DNA of 64,000 bases from Flavobacterium sp. CS20 (GTDB lineage Bacteria; Bacteroidota; Bacteroidia; Flavobacteriales; Flavobacteriaceae), in contig NZ_CP073015.1 of the NCBI RefSeq assembly GCF_018080005.1, positions 1,612,001 through 1,676,000 on the forward strand, read 5' to 3'. Below are positions 30,010 through 39,812 of the stretch, piece after piece. Below the pieces are notes generated by a model. The model was not told the DNA's origin and did no database searches. It worked only from the letters and a program-made list of their open reading frames with translations. Made by a program: the position numbers and the translations under genes. The stretch's first letter is position 1. Every line of letters starts with the position of its first letter.

Positions 30010-31393
30010 ATGTCAAAAAATTCTCCATTTCATTTTGAGGTATCTGAACGTAAGTTTTTACTCAGACTTTTTGATATTATAGTAGTTTGTCTAAACATTA
30101 CAGCTCTTAATTATATTTTTGATAAAACTTATATTTATTTTGGCAAGGAGTTTTGGTTATGGACTAGTGTTTACTGTGCATATTTTATGATATTTGCTAC
30201 TGTATTTGAGCTATATGTTCTCAATAAAGCAGAGTCGAGATTTAAAGTCTTTAAAAATTTATTTTTAACATTAGGCATTACAACGCTATCGTTTTTATTT
30301 ACGCCGTTTATTACGCCCGAACTTCCAGCTAATAGAATTTTAATTCTTCATCTTTTTGGAGGTAATCTTCTATTTTTAACGCTTTGGAGGTTTTCTTACA
30401 TCACTTTTATCACTTCACCAAGATTTTACAAACGCATAATTTTTGTAGGAAATAATTATAATATTGACCAAATTGTTGACGAACTTAAAGTTTTTGATGC
30501 CAACCTTAAAATAATAGGCTACATAGATTCAAATGACAGTTCTATAAAATCTAAAACCATTTCAAGATATAGAATTGATGACATCAAAAATGTCATTAAA
30601 AAAGAAAATATAGGCGAAATTGTCGTTGCAAATTCTTACAAAGGTGTTGACCAAAATTTGTATCATAGTCTCACACCACTTTTAAAAGAAGGTATTCCTA
30701 TAAGACCCTATTCAAGTGTTTATGAAACTATTACCAATAAAATACTGCTTAAAGATATAGAAAACGATTTTTATTGTTACTTCCCTTTTAGCAGAAGCAA
30801 TCAAAATAAACTCTATCTATCTTTCAGTAGGTTAGTCGATATTTCTTTTAGCTCTATTGGATTATTATTTTTAGGAATATTGCTTCCATTTGTAGCACTA
30901 ACCAATTTATTTTTTAACAAAGGTACCCTTATTTTATGCTCAAGTTAGAGTAGGAAAATCATCAAAACCATTTAAAATAGTTAAATTAAGAACTATGATT
31001 AGAAATGCTGAAAAAGGTGGTGCTCAATGGGCAAAAAAAAACGATTCAAGAATTACTCCATTTGGTAAAATTCTAAGAAAAACACGGATAGATGAATTGC
31101 CCCAATTCATAAATGTATTTAAAGGCGATATGGGGCTTATTGGTCCAAGACCCGAACGCCCTGAATTTGTTGAAGAATTAAAAGAAAAAATACCGTTTTA
31201 TGAAACCAGATACATTATTAAACCAGGTTTAACTGGCTGGGCACAAGTCAATGCAAAGTATGCAAGTTCTGATGATGATACTTTAGAAAAATTGCAATAT
31301 GACTTATTCTATATCAAAGAGAGAAGCGTTTTCTTAGATTTTAGAATTATTGTAAAAACCATCTCAACAATCATATTCTTTAGAGGTCAGTAG
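30010..31393 (+). pseudogene. Polyprenyl glycosylphosphotransferase (WcaJ-like sugar transferase), frameshifted
   Basis: The N-terminal part has several membrane helices and a CoA-binding-like domain (IIFVGNNYNIDQIVDELKVFDANLKIIGYID). The C-terminal catalytic domain of initiating sugar transferases is present (FKIVKLRTM…KNDSRITPFGKILRKTRIDELPQFINVFKGDMGLIGPRPERPEF…YIIKPGLTGWAQVN). The frame breaks near 30925, where GGTACCC carries one extra A. The expected join is NKGPLFYAQVRVGKSSKPFK, giving about 460 residues. Such enzymes put the first sugar phosphate on undecaprenyl phosphate for capsule or exopolysaccharide. No other polysaccharide genes are nearby. Confidence 0.85.
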
Positions 31394-31429
31394 TTAAGAT
31401 GATGTGAGAATTACAAATCATAAGTTCGA

Positions 31430-32314
31430 TTAACCTTGATAACCATAACCTTTCAATTTTCTTTCGTCTGAACGCCAGTTTTTATCGATTTTGACATATA
31501 AATCTAAAAATATTTTCTTCCCAAAAAATCGCTCTAAATCTCTACGTGCTTCTCTACCGATTCGGTTTAAGGCTTTTCCTTGATGACCTATAATAATGCC
31601 TTTTTGAGTTTTACGCTCAACCATTATTGTCGTGTTGATATTGATGATATGATCTAATTCTTCAAAAGCTTCAGTTTGAACTTCTACACTATAGGGAATT
31701 TCTTTTTTGTAGTGCATCAGAATTTTTTCGCGTACAACTTCATTTACAAAAAAGCGTTCAGGTTTATCTGTCAAACTGTCTTTTGGGTAAAAAGCTGGTG
31801 ATTCAGGTAATTTCTCTACAATTTTTTTAAAAACTTCTTCAATCCCAAAATTATTTAGAGCCGAAATGGCATAAATTTCTGCATGGGGCAACTTAGCTGA
31901 CCAATCTTCAAGAGATTGTGCTACAAGTTCTTCAGTGCTTTTATCAATTTTGTTGAGCAAAAGCAAAAGAGGTTTGTCAGTGTTTTGAATTTGATGAAAA
32001 ATCTCATCATTTTTTGGCGATTTCTCTCCTATTTCAATCATATAAATCAATATATCTGCGTCATCTATAGCAGATGTAACAAACTTCATCATTGCATCTT
32101 GCAGTTTGTATGCGGGTTTGATGATGCCTGGCGTGTCACTGAAAATGGCTTGAAAATTATCACCATTGACAATCCCCAATATACGATGTCGTGTTGTTTG
32201 TGCTTTTGAAGTTATGATTGACAATTGTTCACCTACAAAGGCATTCATCAATGTTGATTTGCCAACGTTTGGGTTACCAATAATATTTATAAAGCCAGCT
32301 TTATGTTTAGTCAT
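31430..32314 (-). CDS. era: GTPase Era
   Basis: The 294-residue protein has all GTPase motifs (G1 GNPNVGKST, G3 DTPG, G4 NKID) and a C-terminal KH domain (KTQKGIIIGHQGKALNRIGREARRDLERFFGKKIFLDLYVKI) that binds the 3' end of 16S rRNA. Era is needed for 30S subunit maturation. It starts 2 bp after the acyl-CoA ligase stop and should share its transcript. Confidence 0.97.
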   Translation of the reverse strand: MTKHKAGFINIIGNPNVGKSTLMNAFVGEQLSIITSKAQTTRHRILGIVNGDNFQAIFSDTPGIIKPAYKLQDAMMKFVTSAIDDADILIYMIEIGEKSPKNDEIFHQIQNTDKPLLLLLNKIDKSTEELVAQSLEDWSAKLPHAEIYAISALNNFGIEEVFKKIVEKLPESPAFYPKDSLTDKPERFFVNEVVREKILMHYKKEIPYSVEVQTEAFEELDHIININTTIMVERKTQKGIIIGHQGKALNRIGREARRDLERFFGKKIFLDLYVKIDKNWRSDERKLKGYGYQG

Positions 32315-32316
32315 GC

Positions 32317-34095
32317 TTAAGATTGAGAACCATAAATTTTTTCGAATAAGTCTTTGTATAACTCTTTAATTTCTTTTCGTTTTAGTTTTAAGGTTGGTGT
32401 AAGATGACCTGCTTCAATACTCCATTCGTCTTTTGTAAGTTCAAAACGCTTAATTTTTTCCCATTTACCAAAACCTTGGTTGTAAAAGTCAATTTCTTCT
32501 TGGTATCTATCAATCACTTTTTGATGTTTTATGAGTTCTGATCGGTCTTTATAGTCAATATGTTTGCGTTTTGCCCATTCTTCAAGAAATTCAAAATTAG
32601 GTTGGATAAAAGTCGCTGGCATTTTTTGACCTTCACCAACAACCATAATTTGCTCTATAAAGCGAGATTGTTTTACCTTATTTTCAATGATTTGTGGTGC
32701 TATGTATTTACCGCCAGAAGTTTTAAACATCTCTTTTTTACGATCGGTTATTTTTAAAAACCCTTCGGTGTCTATCTCGCCAATATCTCCTGTATGAAAA
32801 TATCCGTTTTTTAATACCTCTTTTGTTTTTTCAGGGTCTTTGTAGTAGCCTAGCATAACTTGTGATTCTTTGACTAATATTTCGCCGTCGTCAGCAATTT
32901 TAACTTCGGTTTCTGGGATAGGTTTGCCAACCGTTCCAATCTTGAAGCCTCTATTGCGTTGGTCATTTACAGCTATAACTGGTGAGGTTTCTGTCAATCC
33001 ATAACCTTCCATCACTTTGATACCAGCCGCATTAAAAATTCTAGCTAATCTTGGCTGAAGTGCAAGACTTCCTGATGCTACCACTTCAAGATTACCGCCA
33101 AGAGCCTCTTCCCATTTACTAAAAATAAGTTTTCTAGCCAGAGATAATTTTACTTCATACCACCAACCATTGGCTTTGTAAGGTTCGTATTTTAAACCAA
33201 GGTCAACTGCCCAAAAGAATAGGGCTTTTTTGATTCCGCTTAATTCTGTACCTGTGGCTATAATTTTATCGTAAACTTTTTCGAGCACTCGCGGAACAGC
33301 TGACATTACTTCGGGTTTAACTTCTTTGAGGTTTTCACTTATGGTATCTAAAGACTCTGCAAAATATATACTTACGCCACTGTATTGATACATATATAGC
33401 AACATTCTTTCATAAACGTGGCAAGCTGGCAAAAAACTTAATGCCTTAGCATTTCCGTAATCTAAAGGTAATCTAGTTGCACTGTTTATGGCATTACTGG
33501 AGATATTTTTATGAGATAACATCACGCCTTTGGGTCGTCCTGTAGTGCCAGAGGTGTAAATCAGCGTAGCTAAATCGTTTTCGTTTACGGCATCCATTCT
33601 TTTTTGAACCTCATCTTGAAGCGATTCGTCTTGCCCTAAGTCTAAAACTTCTTGCCAATTTTGTGCTGAACTTATTTCGTCAAAAGTATAAACGGTTTTT
33701 AAAGATTTGACCTCATCTTTTATTTTCAAAACTTTTTGTAGAACATCATTATCAGAAACAAAACAGTGTGTAGATTCGCTATGGTTTAGCACGTAAGCAT
33801 ATTCGTCTTCTGAAATATTTGGATATATTGGGACATTTTGTGCCCCGATTTGCATCACGCCAATATCAACTATATTCCATTCTGTTCTGTTATTGGTTGA
33901 AATAACAGCAATTTTATCATTAGGTTTGACACCAAGTTTTATCAAACCTCTACTCAGTGCATTGGCTTTATCGATATAGTCTTGCGTTGAAAGTGACTTC
34001 CATTCACCATTATATTTAGTGACTAAGGCTTTTTTTAAAGGGTAATTTTCAAGTTGATAATAAGGGAAATCAAAAAGGCGTTTAAGAGCTTTCAT
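32317..34095 (-). CDS. fadD: Long-chain acyl-CoA synthetase
   Basis: The 592-residue AMP-forming ligase has the P-loop-like motif TLIYTSGTTGRPKGVMLSH, the adenine-binding EGYGLTETSPV and the hinge region GYFHTGDIGEIDTEGFLKITDRKKEMFKTSGGKYIAPQ. It activates long-chain fatty acids to acyl-CoA at the membrane for degradation or phospholipid use. It is the promoter-proximal gene of a fadD-era pair. The start is ATG 34095. Confidence 0.93.
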   Translation of the reverse strand: MKALKRLFDFPYYQLENYPLKKALVTKYNGEWKSLSTQDYIDKANALSRGLIKLGVKPNDKIAVISTNNRTEWNIVDIGVMQIGAQNVPIYPNISEDEYAYVLNHSESTHCFVSDNDVLQKVLKIKDEVKSLKTVYTFDEISSAQNWQEVLDLGQDESLQDEVQKRMDAVNENDLATLIYTSGTTGRPKGVMLSHKNISSNAINSATRLPLDYGNAKALSFLPACHVYERMLLYMYQYSGVSIYFAESLDTISENLKEVKPEVMSAVPRVLEKVYDKIIATGTELSGIKKALFFWAVDLGLKYEPYKANGWWYEVKLSLARKLIFSKWEEALGGNLEVVASGSLALQPRLARIFNAAGIKVMEGYGLTETSPVIAVNDQRNRGFKIGTVGKPIPETEVKIADDGEILVKESQVMLGYYKDPEKTKEVLKNGYFHTGDIGEIDTEGFLKITDRKKEMFKTSGGKYIAPQIIENKVKQSRFIEQIMVVGEGQKMPATFIQPNFEFLEEWAKRKHIDYKDRSELIKHQKVIDRYQEEIDFYNQGFGKWEKIKRFELTKDEWSIEAGHLTPTLKLKRKEIKELYKDLFEKIYGSQS

Positions 34096-34570
34096 TTTTA
34101 ATTCAATTTAATTAGGATATGCAAAATATAAATTTTATTAATAAAAAACTAATTTTTATTTAACATAAATAAGAAAGTGTCAAATTTTTTATAAATCTAT
34201 AATTTGATCAGTAAAACTCAAATCGGTATTGATGATTTTCTATCTAAAATGGTATTGAAGTGCAGTCCAAATGTTAAATTCAGCGAGTAAAATGTAATTT
34301 TCTATTTCGTTTATCGATTTGTTTTCAAAAAGTTTTTGATCGTTTTATGTTTTCAAACATTGTTTTTTTGATAATGGTAAAGCGATAGTTTTTTAAACGG
34401 TCTTAATGATTTTTAGACTTAGATTATATCGTATCAACCGACAATTTTTTTTTAGCCGATACATTTGGTTTATCTCATCTAAACCAAGCGTGAAACCATG
34501 ATCCAAATACGTATATTTGTACAGACGTTTGGGTGTTTTTTGATACCAAACAATAATTTGTTTTAATATT
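34096..34570. other. AT-rich intergenic stretch with one promoter box
   Basis: This gap separates the divergent fadD and ubiA genes. The only signal I can support is TATATTTG at 34512-34519 on the plus strand, a -7 match placed 51 bp before ubiA. An antisense open frame at its right end overlaps ubiA and is not credible. No RNA gene is recognised. Confidence 0.5.
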
Positions 34571-35461
34571 ATGTCGAACTGGTTGAGCCTTTTCCGATGG
34601 TCAAATTTGATTATTATTCTTATAAGCCATTTTCTGTTGAGATATTCGTTTTTAAAACGTTTTGAAATAAACTCAATTTTAAATCTTTTTGATTTTTCTT
34701 TAGTGAGTTTTAGTATAATTTTGATTGTCATGACTGGCAATGTCATTAACGACATATTTGATATTAAAACCGACTTTGTCAATAAACGCCAAAGACCACT
34801 GGCACAAAAAAAGATTGGAGTTTCACAAGCCTATTCAATTTATGTGATATTAAATTTGATAGCCATTGTCATTTGTCTTTATATCAGCTATAATTTGCAA
34901 CGATGGGCTCTTGTTGGAGTAGAAGTTTTAGTTATTATTTTGTTGTATTTGTATGCTAAATTTTTAAAAGCTGTTCCAATCTTAGGTAATGTTTTGGTAA
35001 GTTTATTAGTCAGTTTATCATTTGTTTTAGTGCTTTATTTTGATGTGAATATAAGTATTTTGCTTGATCAAAAGATTTTTAAATGGGTTTTATTTTATAG
35101 TGTATTTGCATTTTGGACTAACCTTAACCGCGAATGGATAAAAGATATCATCGATATCAAAGGAGATTATGCACAAAAGATTTCAACATTACCTATACTA
35201 ATAGGAAAATCAAGAATGAATACATTGATTTTTATTTCCACACTGTTTCTCATCCTGACCTTACTTTTGGGTGTTAAAGTTTATTTGAAAGCAAATCTTT
35301 TCTTTGTATTATATTTTATATTTGGAGTGTGCATACCGTTGGCAATTGTAATGTATAAAATTTGGAACGATGAAAATCACATCAGTTATAAAAAGCTCAG
35401 CCTAATTTATAAATTCACTATGCTAATTGGGGTTTGCAGTTTAATATTATTTAAAATATGA
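34571..35461 (+). CDS. UbiA-family prenyltransferase
   Basis: The 296-residue polytopic membrane protein carries the two Asp-rich motifs of UbiA enzymes: NDIFDIKTDFVNKRQRPL near residue 58 and a second DIIDIKGDYAQKISTLP near residue 190. In flavobacteria this type is usually named geranylgeranylglycerol-phosphate geranylgeranyltransferase-like; the actual acceptor is unknown. It is the first gene of a four-gene operon and overlaps maf by 4 bp. Confidence 0.85.
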   Translation: MSNWLSLFRWSNLIIILISHFLLRYSFLKRFEINSILNLFDFSLVSFSIILIVMTGNVINDIFDIKTDFVNKRQRPLAQKKIGVSQAYSIYVILNLIAIVICLYISYNLQRWALVGVEVLVIILLYLYAKFLKAVPILGNVLVSLLVSLSFVLVLYFDVNISILLDQKIFKWVLFYSVFAFWTNLNREWIKDIIDIKGDYAQKISTLPILIGKSRMNTLIFISTLFLILTLLLGVKVYLKANLFFVLYFIFGVCIPLAIVMYKIWNDENHISYKKLSLIYKFTMLIGVCSLILFKI

Positions 35462-36036
35462 AACATTTAAACCAACATAAATTCATTCTTGCTTCAGGCT
35501 CGCCACGACGACAACAATTTTTAAAAGATTTGAATATTCCTTTTGAAATACGCTTAAAAGCTATTGAAGAAAATTTTCCTGACACACTCTACAAAGAAGA
35601 AATTCCAGAATATTTAGCCAAATTGAAAGCGAATGCCTATGATGACTTAGCATCAAATGAGATTCTAATAACAGGCGATACCATTGTTTGGCATAATGAA
35701 AAAGCCCTAAACAAAGCAGAAGATAAGCAAGAAGCCTTTGAGATGATATCATCTTTGCAAAACTCATGGCATCACGTTATCAGTGCATTTTGTTTAAAAA
35801 CTAACGACAGATTAGTCGTAAAAAGTGAAGTGACCAAAGTGTTTTTTGACACTTTAGATGATAAGGATATTTGGTATTATGTCAACAACTACAAACCCTT
35901 TGATAAAGCTGGGGCTTATGGCATTCAAGAGTGGATTGGACAAATAGGCATTTCAAAAATTAAAGGTTCTTATTTTAATGTCATGGGATTCCCAACGCAT
36001 TTATTTTATCAAACCCTAAAAGAATTTATAAGATGA
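35458..36036 (+). CDS. maf: Maf-like nucleoside triphosphate pyrophosphatase
   Basis: The 192-residue protein begins with the Maf signature FILASGSPRRQQFLKDL. It also has LITGDTIVWHNEKALNKAEDKQEA, which includes the catalytic Asp, and the C-terminal FDKAGAYGIQEWIGQIGISKIKGSYFNVMGFP. Maf proteins hydrolyse non-canonical or modified nucleoside triphosphates such as dTTP/UTP analogues to monophosphates. Both ends overlap neighbours by 4 bp (ATGA), so translation is coupled. Confidence 0.93.
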   Translation: MKHLNQHKFILASGSPRRQQFLKDLNIPFEIRLKAIEENFPDTLYKEEIPEYLAKLKANAYDDLASNEILITGDTIVWHNEKALNKAEDKQEAFEMISSLQNSWHHVISAFCLKTNDRLVVKSEVTKVFFDTLDDKDIWYYVNNYKPFDKAGAYGIQEWIGQIGISKIKGSYFNVMGFPTHLFYQTLKEFIR

Positions 36037-36926
36037 AGTTTCTATTAAAAATTACTGCTTTCATTTTTTTACTTTTGTCATGTCAGCAAAATCAAACTGA
36101 AAAACAACAGGAAGCACCGACAAATCCCAAAGCTTATTCATATCTCAATTTGAGTGACAAATTTAAATCTCACTGGTTTGATGGCAAAGCCGAAGTCGCT
36201 AGTTATGACTTGACCCAAATGCGCTATGGCGAACCTCGTCAAGGCTCAGCGGTGTTGATTTTTGTAAAGGAACCTTTTTTGCCCCAAGCTCAAGTCAAAG
36301 CCAACACAGCCACAGATAAAACTGTAGATGTGATGAAACTGAATTATACTAAAAAGTTTAATACTGGAATTTATCCTTACAGCATCATGCAATCCGTCTT
36401 TTTACCTTTAACGACTCAGCCACATGCTATAAAAGTTACTGCTTCAACCCAAGAATGGTGTGGACAAACCTATATGCAACTCAACAATAGAGAACAATTT
36501 GACATTAAAATGCATTCTTATTTTGAAGGTGAAGCTGACCAAGAACTAAAACTTGACAAACATCTTTTAGAAAACGAAATATGGGTTAAATTGAGAATAA
36601 ACCCAACAGATATTCCAAAAGGCAAATTAAAAATCATTCCAGATTTTTCTTTCTTTAGATTAAAACACCAAAAAATAAAAGCTTATAAAGCTGAAATTTC
36701 ACAACTTAAAAAAACAGATACACTATTGACAACACTGAATTATCAAAATATTGATAGAATGCTTAAAATTTATCAAGAACCAGAATTTCCTTTCACTATT
36801 CTGAAATGGCAGGAGATAGACAAAGACACCACAGAAGCCACACTTAGTAAAAAAATGCGTATTGACTACTGGACAAAAAATGCTAATCAATATGATTTTT
36901 TAAGAGATAGTTTAAATTTAAAATAA
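36033..36926 (+). CDS. Flavobacterial lipoprotein of unknown function
   Basis: The 297-residue protein has a lipoprotein signal (FIFLLLSCQQNQ) and conserved-looking segments YLNLSDKFKSHWFDGKAEVASYDL and TASTQEWCGQTYMQLNN. Homologues often inherit the name septum formation inhibitor Maf from the neighbouring gene, which I consider a misannotation since no Maf motif is present. It is probably periplasmic or outer-membrane anchored. It lies between maf (4-bp overlap) and mscS (3-bp gap). Confidence 0.75.
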   Translation: MKFLLKITAFIFLLLSCQQNQTEKQQEAPTNPKAYSYLNLSDKFKSHWFDGKAEVASYDLTQMRYGEPRQGSAVLIFVKEPFLPQAQVKANTATDKTVDVMKLNYTKKFNTGIYPYSIMQSVFLPLTTQPHAIKVTASTQEWCGQTYMQLNNREQFDIKMHSYFEGEADQELKLDKHLLENEIWVKLRINPTDIPKGKLKIIPDFSFFRLKHQKIKAYKAEISQLKKTDTLLTTLNYQNIDRMLKIYQEPEFPFTILKWQEIDKDTTEATLSKKMRIDYWTKNANQYDFLRDSLNLK

Positions 36927-36929
36927 CCC

Positions 36930-37439
36930 ATGAAAAATTTTTTTAATCAACACCAAAGTGAAATCATTCTTACACTAATTATTATTGTGAGTTTGATTAT
37001 CCTGCGTTTTATCTTAAAGAAAATTGCTGTTGGTATTGCAAAACGCAGAGATATCAACGTTCACCGAACAACACTTATAGTTAGATATATCAATACTTTA
37101 GCTACATTTATAGTTCTATTTTCAATTCTTTTAATTTGGGGTATTGAGCCGAGTCAAGTCGCCTTGGTGTTTTCATCTGTATTTACTGTGATAGGCATCG
37201 GTCTGTTTGCTACTTGGTCTATCTTGAGTAATATTACTGCTGGGGTAATATTATATTTTTATTACCCTTTTAAAATTGGTGATAAAATAAAAATTCTAGA
37301 CAATGACTTTCCGATTGAAGCTGTAATTGAAGATATCAAAACTTTTCATATGCATTTGATTACAGACAATGGCGAAGTGATAACCTATCCTAATAACCTG
37401 ATTTTACAAAAATCAATTTCAATAATAAATACACAATAA
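36930..37439 (+). CDS. Small-conductance mechanosensitive channel (MscS-like)
   Basis: The 169-residue protein has transmembrane helices followed by the MscS pore and beta domain (VFSSVFTVIGIGLFATWSILSNITAGVILYFYYPFKIGDKIKILD). It is short: after the beta domain (EVITYPNNLILQKSISII) the usual C-terminal alpha/beta domain is missing. Small MscS proteins of this kind are common in flavobacteria. It is the last gene of the ubiA operon. Confidence 0.88.
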   Translation: MKNFFNQHQSEIILTLIIIVSLIILRFILKKIAVGIAKRRDINVHRTTLIVRYINTLATFIVLFSILLIWGIEPSQVALVFSSVFTVIGIGLFATWSILSNITAGVILYFYYPFKIGDKIKILDNDFPIEAVIEDIKTFHMHLITDNGEVITYPNNLILQKSISIINTQ

Positions 37440-37834
37440 CACAAAAAAATATTAAAACAAAAATTTATACCATCAAGATTTCAAAAACACTGAACTGATA
37501 CAAATAATAATTTTTGAGACGCTGTGTTTAAACCGAAAGTATAATCTTTTGAAATAAACCGAAAAAGGCAGAAATAATAAGTTCAGAATTAATCTAATGT
37601 CGTTAGCAAAAACGCATATCATTGCAGAAAATCGAATGTTATTTTTAACGACTTAAAACACCTGCTTGCCACAAGCTGGCATCTCGGAATTACACTTTTC
37701 ATCTTTTTATTGACAATAGTATTCGTTCACGTTGGCTAAAAGAATAATGCTTGCTAAGTCGCCGATCCAATAAAAATCCTCGCAACAAAAACCTGTGTTT
37801 TTAAAATCTTTATTGTGCCAAATTGGCATAACAA
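37440..37834. other. Intergenic gap between convergent mscS and epimerase genes
   Basis: No gene is seen in these 395 bp. Two short hairpins are visible: TGCCA/TGGCA around 37666-37680 and the near-perfect palindrome TGCCAAATTGGCA at 37816-37828, placed just after the epimerase stop. Neither has a proper T run, so I do not call a terminator. Confidence 0.4.
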
Positions 37835-38242
37835 TCAATCTTTAATCTCCTCACAAAGTTCCACCAAAACCCCGTGCGACGATTTGGGATGCAAAAACAC
37901 AATACGCTTGTTATCTGCACCAGCTTTGGGTTGGTCGCTTATCAATTGAAAACCTTCAGATTTCAACCTTTCAATCTCAGCCTCAATATCAGCCACATCA
38001 AACGCGATATGATGAAGACCTTCGCCTCGTTTTTCAAGATATTTCGCTATCGGCGAGTCGTCTTGAGTCGCTCCTAAAAGTTCAATTTTGCTTTCCACCG
38101 TTTTAAAAAAAACCGTTTCAACACCTTCACTTTCAACACGTTCAGATTGATATGCTGATTTTCCTAACAAGGTTTCGTAGGTTTGTTTGGCCACTTCCAA
38201 ATCTTTCACAGCAATGCCCAAATGCTCAATTTTTCTCATCAT
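37835..38242 (-). CDS. mce: Methylmalonyl-CoA epimerase
   Basis: This single VOC-superfamily protein (about 135 residues) has the epimerase pattern: KIEHLGIAVKDLEVAKQTYETLLG with a metal His, VESKIELLGA, and EGLHHIAFDVADIEAEI with the second His and SHGVLVELCE with the Glu ligand. It interconverts the two epimers of methylmalonyl-CoA in propionate/succinyl-CoA metabolism. The open frame extends to a TTG at 38254, but that overlaps a -7 box (38252-38259), so the ATG at 38242 or 38239 is preferred. Confidence 0.92.
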   Translation of the reverse strand: MMRKIEHLGIAVKDLEVAKQTYETLLGKSAYQSERVESEGVETVFFKTVESKIELLGATQDDSPIAKYLEKRGEGLHHIAFDVADIEAEIERLKSEGFQLISDQPKAGADNKRIVFLHPKSSHGVLVELCEEIKD

Positions 38243-38251
38243 TTTTATTTC

Positions 38252-38259
38252 CAAAGATA
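38252..38259 (-). promoter_or_regulatory. -7 promoter box of mce
   Basis: TATCTTTG on the minus strand, 9 bp before the double ATG of the epimerase gene. It fixes the translation start downstream of the possible TTG. Confidence 0.5.
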
Positions 38260-38269
38260 TAAATAATTT

Positions 38270-38505
38270 CTATGACGACAGCCGTGTTATCCGCTTTAGT
38301 CCGCCATAACCAGCTTACAAAGTCAACTTCCAAAAAGAGCTTCCTGCCGGTCGCTTTTTTGTTGTGACTTTGTATAAGCCGCTTATGTTACGGGCTATCG
38401 CTCCTACCACTGTCGCAAACCCTAACACCGATAAACCATTATTTTTTAAGAATAATACTACAAGAAACCTTAGCAAATTTGTATTTTTGAACAAAACAAT
38501 ATTTT
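38270..38505. other. GC-richer intergenic patch with imperfect inverted repeat
   Basis: Bases 38275-38420 are richer in GC than the surroundings. They contain TTACAAAGTCAAC (about 38317-38329) and GTGACTTTGTATAAG (about 38364-38380) in inverse orientation. A fragment of a mobile or interspersed repeat is possible. Next to the pepP gene, TATTTTTG at 38482-38489 is a -7 box on the plus strand. Confidence 0.35.
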
Positions 38506-39798
38506 ATGAGATATCAACCCATAGACAAATCTTTATTTGTAGAAAATCGCAAAAACTTCACCGCTAAAATGAAACCTAATGCCTTAGCGGTTTTTAATTC
38601 CAACGACATTTATCCTATTGGTGCAGACAGTACAATTCCTTTTCAGCAAGATAGAAATATCTACTATCTCAGTGGCGTTGACCAAGAAGAAAGTATTTTA
38701 GTGCTGTTTCCAGATGCTCCAAAAAACAAGCACAAAGAAATTTTATTTCTTAAAGAAACCAACCCGCATATTGCCGTTTGGGAAGGCGAAAAATTAGATA
38801 AAGACCAAGCCTTTGAAACTTCAGGTGTCAAAACAGTATATTGGCTAAAAGATTTTCATAAAGTCTTTCACGAATTGATGTCGCAAGCCCATACAGTTTA
38901 TATCAACACCAATGAGCATTATCGTGCCAATCCCGACACTCAAACCCGCGAAGACCGTTTTAATATTTGGCTAAAAGAAAATTATCCCGCACATCAAGTT
39001 GCAAAGAGCAATCCTATTCTACAACGCTTACGTTCTGTCAAGCACCAATTAGAGCTTGACACCATGCAGCAAGCTTGTAATATCACAGAAAAAGCTTTCA
39101 GAAGAGTTTTGAAATATACCAAACCAGGTGTTTGGGAATTTGAACTTGAAGCTGAAATTATGCACGAATTTTTAAGCAATCGCTCTAAGGGTTTTGCTTA
39201 CACACCAATTATTGCCAGTGGCAAAAATGCTACTGTCCTGCATTACATCGAAAACAAAGCCCAATGTCAAGACGGACAAGCCATCTTGTTAGACGTCGGT
39301 GCAGAATATGCCAACTATTGCAGTGATATGACACGCGTTATCCCAGTTTCGGGAAGATTTACCAACCGACAAAAACAAATTTACAATGCGGTAAACAAAG
39401 TCAAAAAAGAAGCGACAAAACTACTCGTTCCTGGCACACTTTGGGAAGAATATCACGTTGAAGTCGGTAAAATGATAACCTCAGAATTACTTGACCTCAA
39501 ACTGTTAGATAAAGCCGATGTGCAAAACGAAGATCCTGATTGGCCAGCTTACAAAAAATATTTTATGCACGGCACATCTCATCATATCGGTCTTGATACG
39601 CACGGTTATGGACTTTTGCACGAACCTATGAAAGCTAACCAAGTCTTTACCGTTGAACCTGGTATTTATCTTCCCGACGAAGGCATAGGCGTAAGATTAG
39701 AAGACGATGTTGTGATTCAAGAACAAGGCGAGCCTTTCAATTTAATGCGAAATATCCCAATTGAAATTGAAGAAATTGAAGATTTGATGAATGCTTAA
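38506..39798 (+). CDS. pepP: Aminopeptidase P family metallopeptidase (M24B)
   Basis: The 430-residue protein has the N-terminal creatinase-like domain (FTAKMKPNALAVFNSND…DRNIYYLSGVDQEESIL) and the pita-bread catalytic domain. The dinuclear metal ligands are visible in LLDVGAEYANYCSDMTRVIP (two Asp), GTSHHIGLDTHG (His), TVEPGIYLP (Glu) and GVRLEDDVVI (Glu). It removes N-terminal residues preceding proline in the cytoplasm. No signal peptide is seen. Confidence 0.95.
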   Translation: MRYQPIDKSLFVENRKNFTAKMKPNALAVFNSNDIYPIGADSTIPFQQDRNIYYLSGVDQEESILVLFPDAPKNKHKEILFLKETNPHIAVWEGEKLDKDQAFETSGVKTVYWLKDFHKVFHELMSQAHTVYINTNEHYRANPDTQTREDRFNIWLKENYPAHQVAKSNPILQRLRSVKHQLELDTMQQACNITEKAFRRVLKYTKPGVWEFELEAEIMHEFLSNRSKGFAYTPIIASGKNATVLHYIENKAQCQDGQAILLDVGAEYANYCSDMTRVIPVSGRFTNRQKQIYNAVNKVKKEATKLLVPGTLWEEYHVEVGKMITSELLDLKLLDKADVQNEDPDWPAYKKYFMHGTSHHIGLDTHGYGLLHEPMKANQVFTVEPGIYLPDEGIGVRLEDDVVIQEQGEPFNLMRNIPIEIEEIEDLMNA

Positions 39799-39812
39799 TT
39801 TTTTAGCTAAAA

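Noticed and set aside
34393..34782. 129-codon minus-strand open frame at the start of ubiA
   Set aside because: It overlaps the N-terminal coding part of the UbiA protein and has no recognisable domain or promoter.
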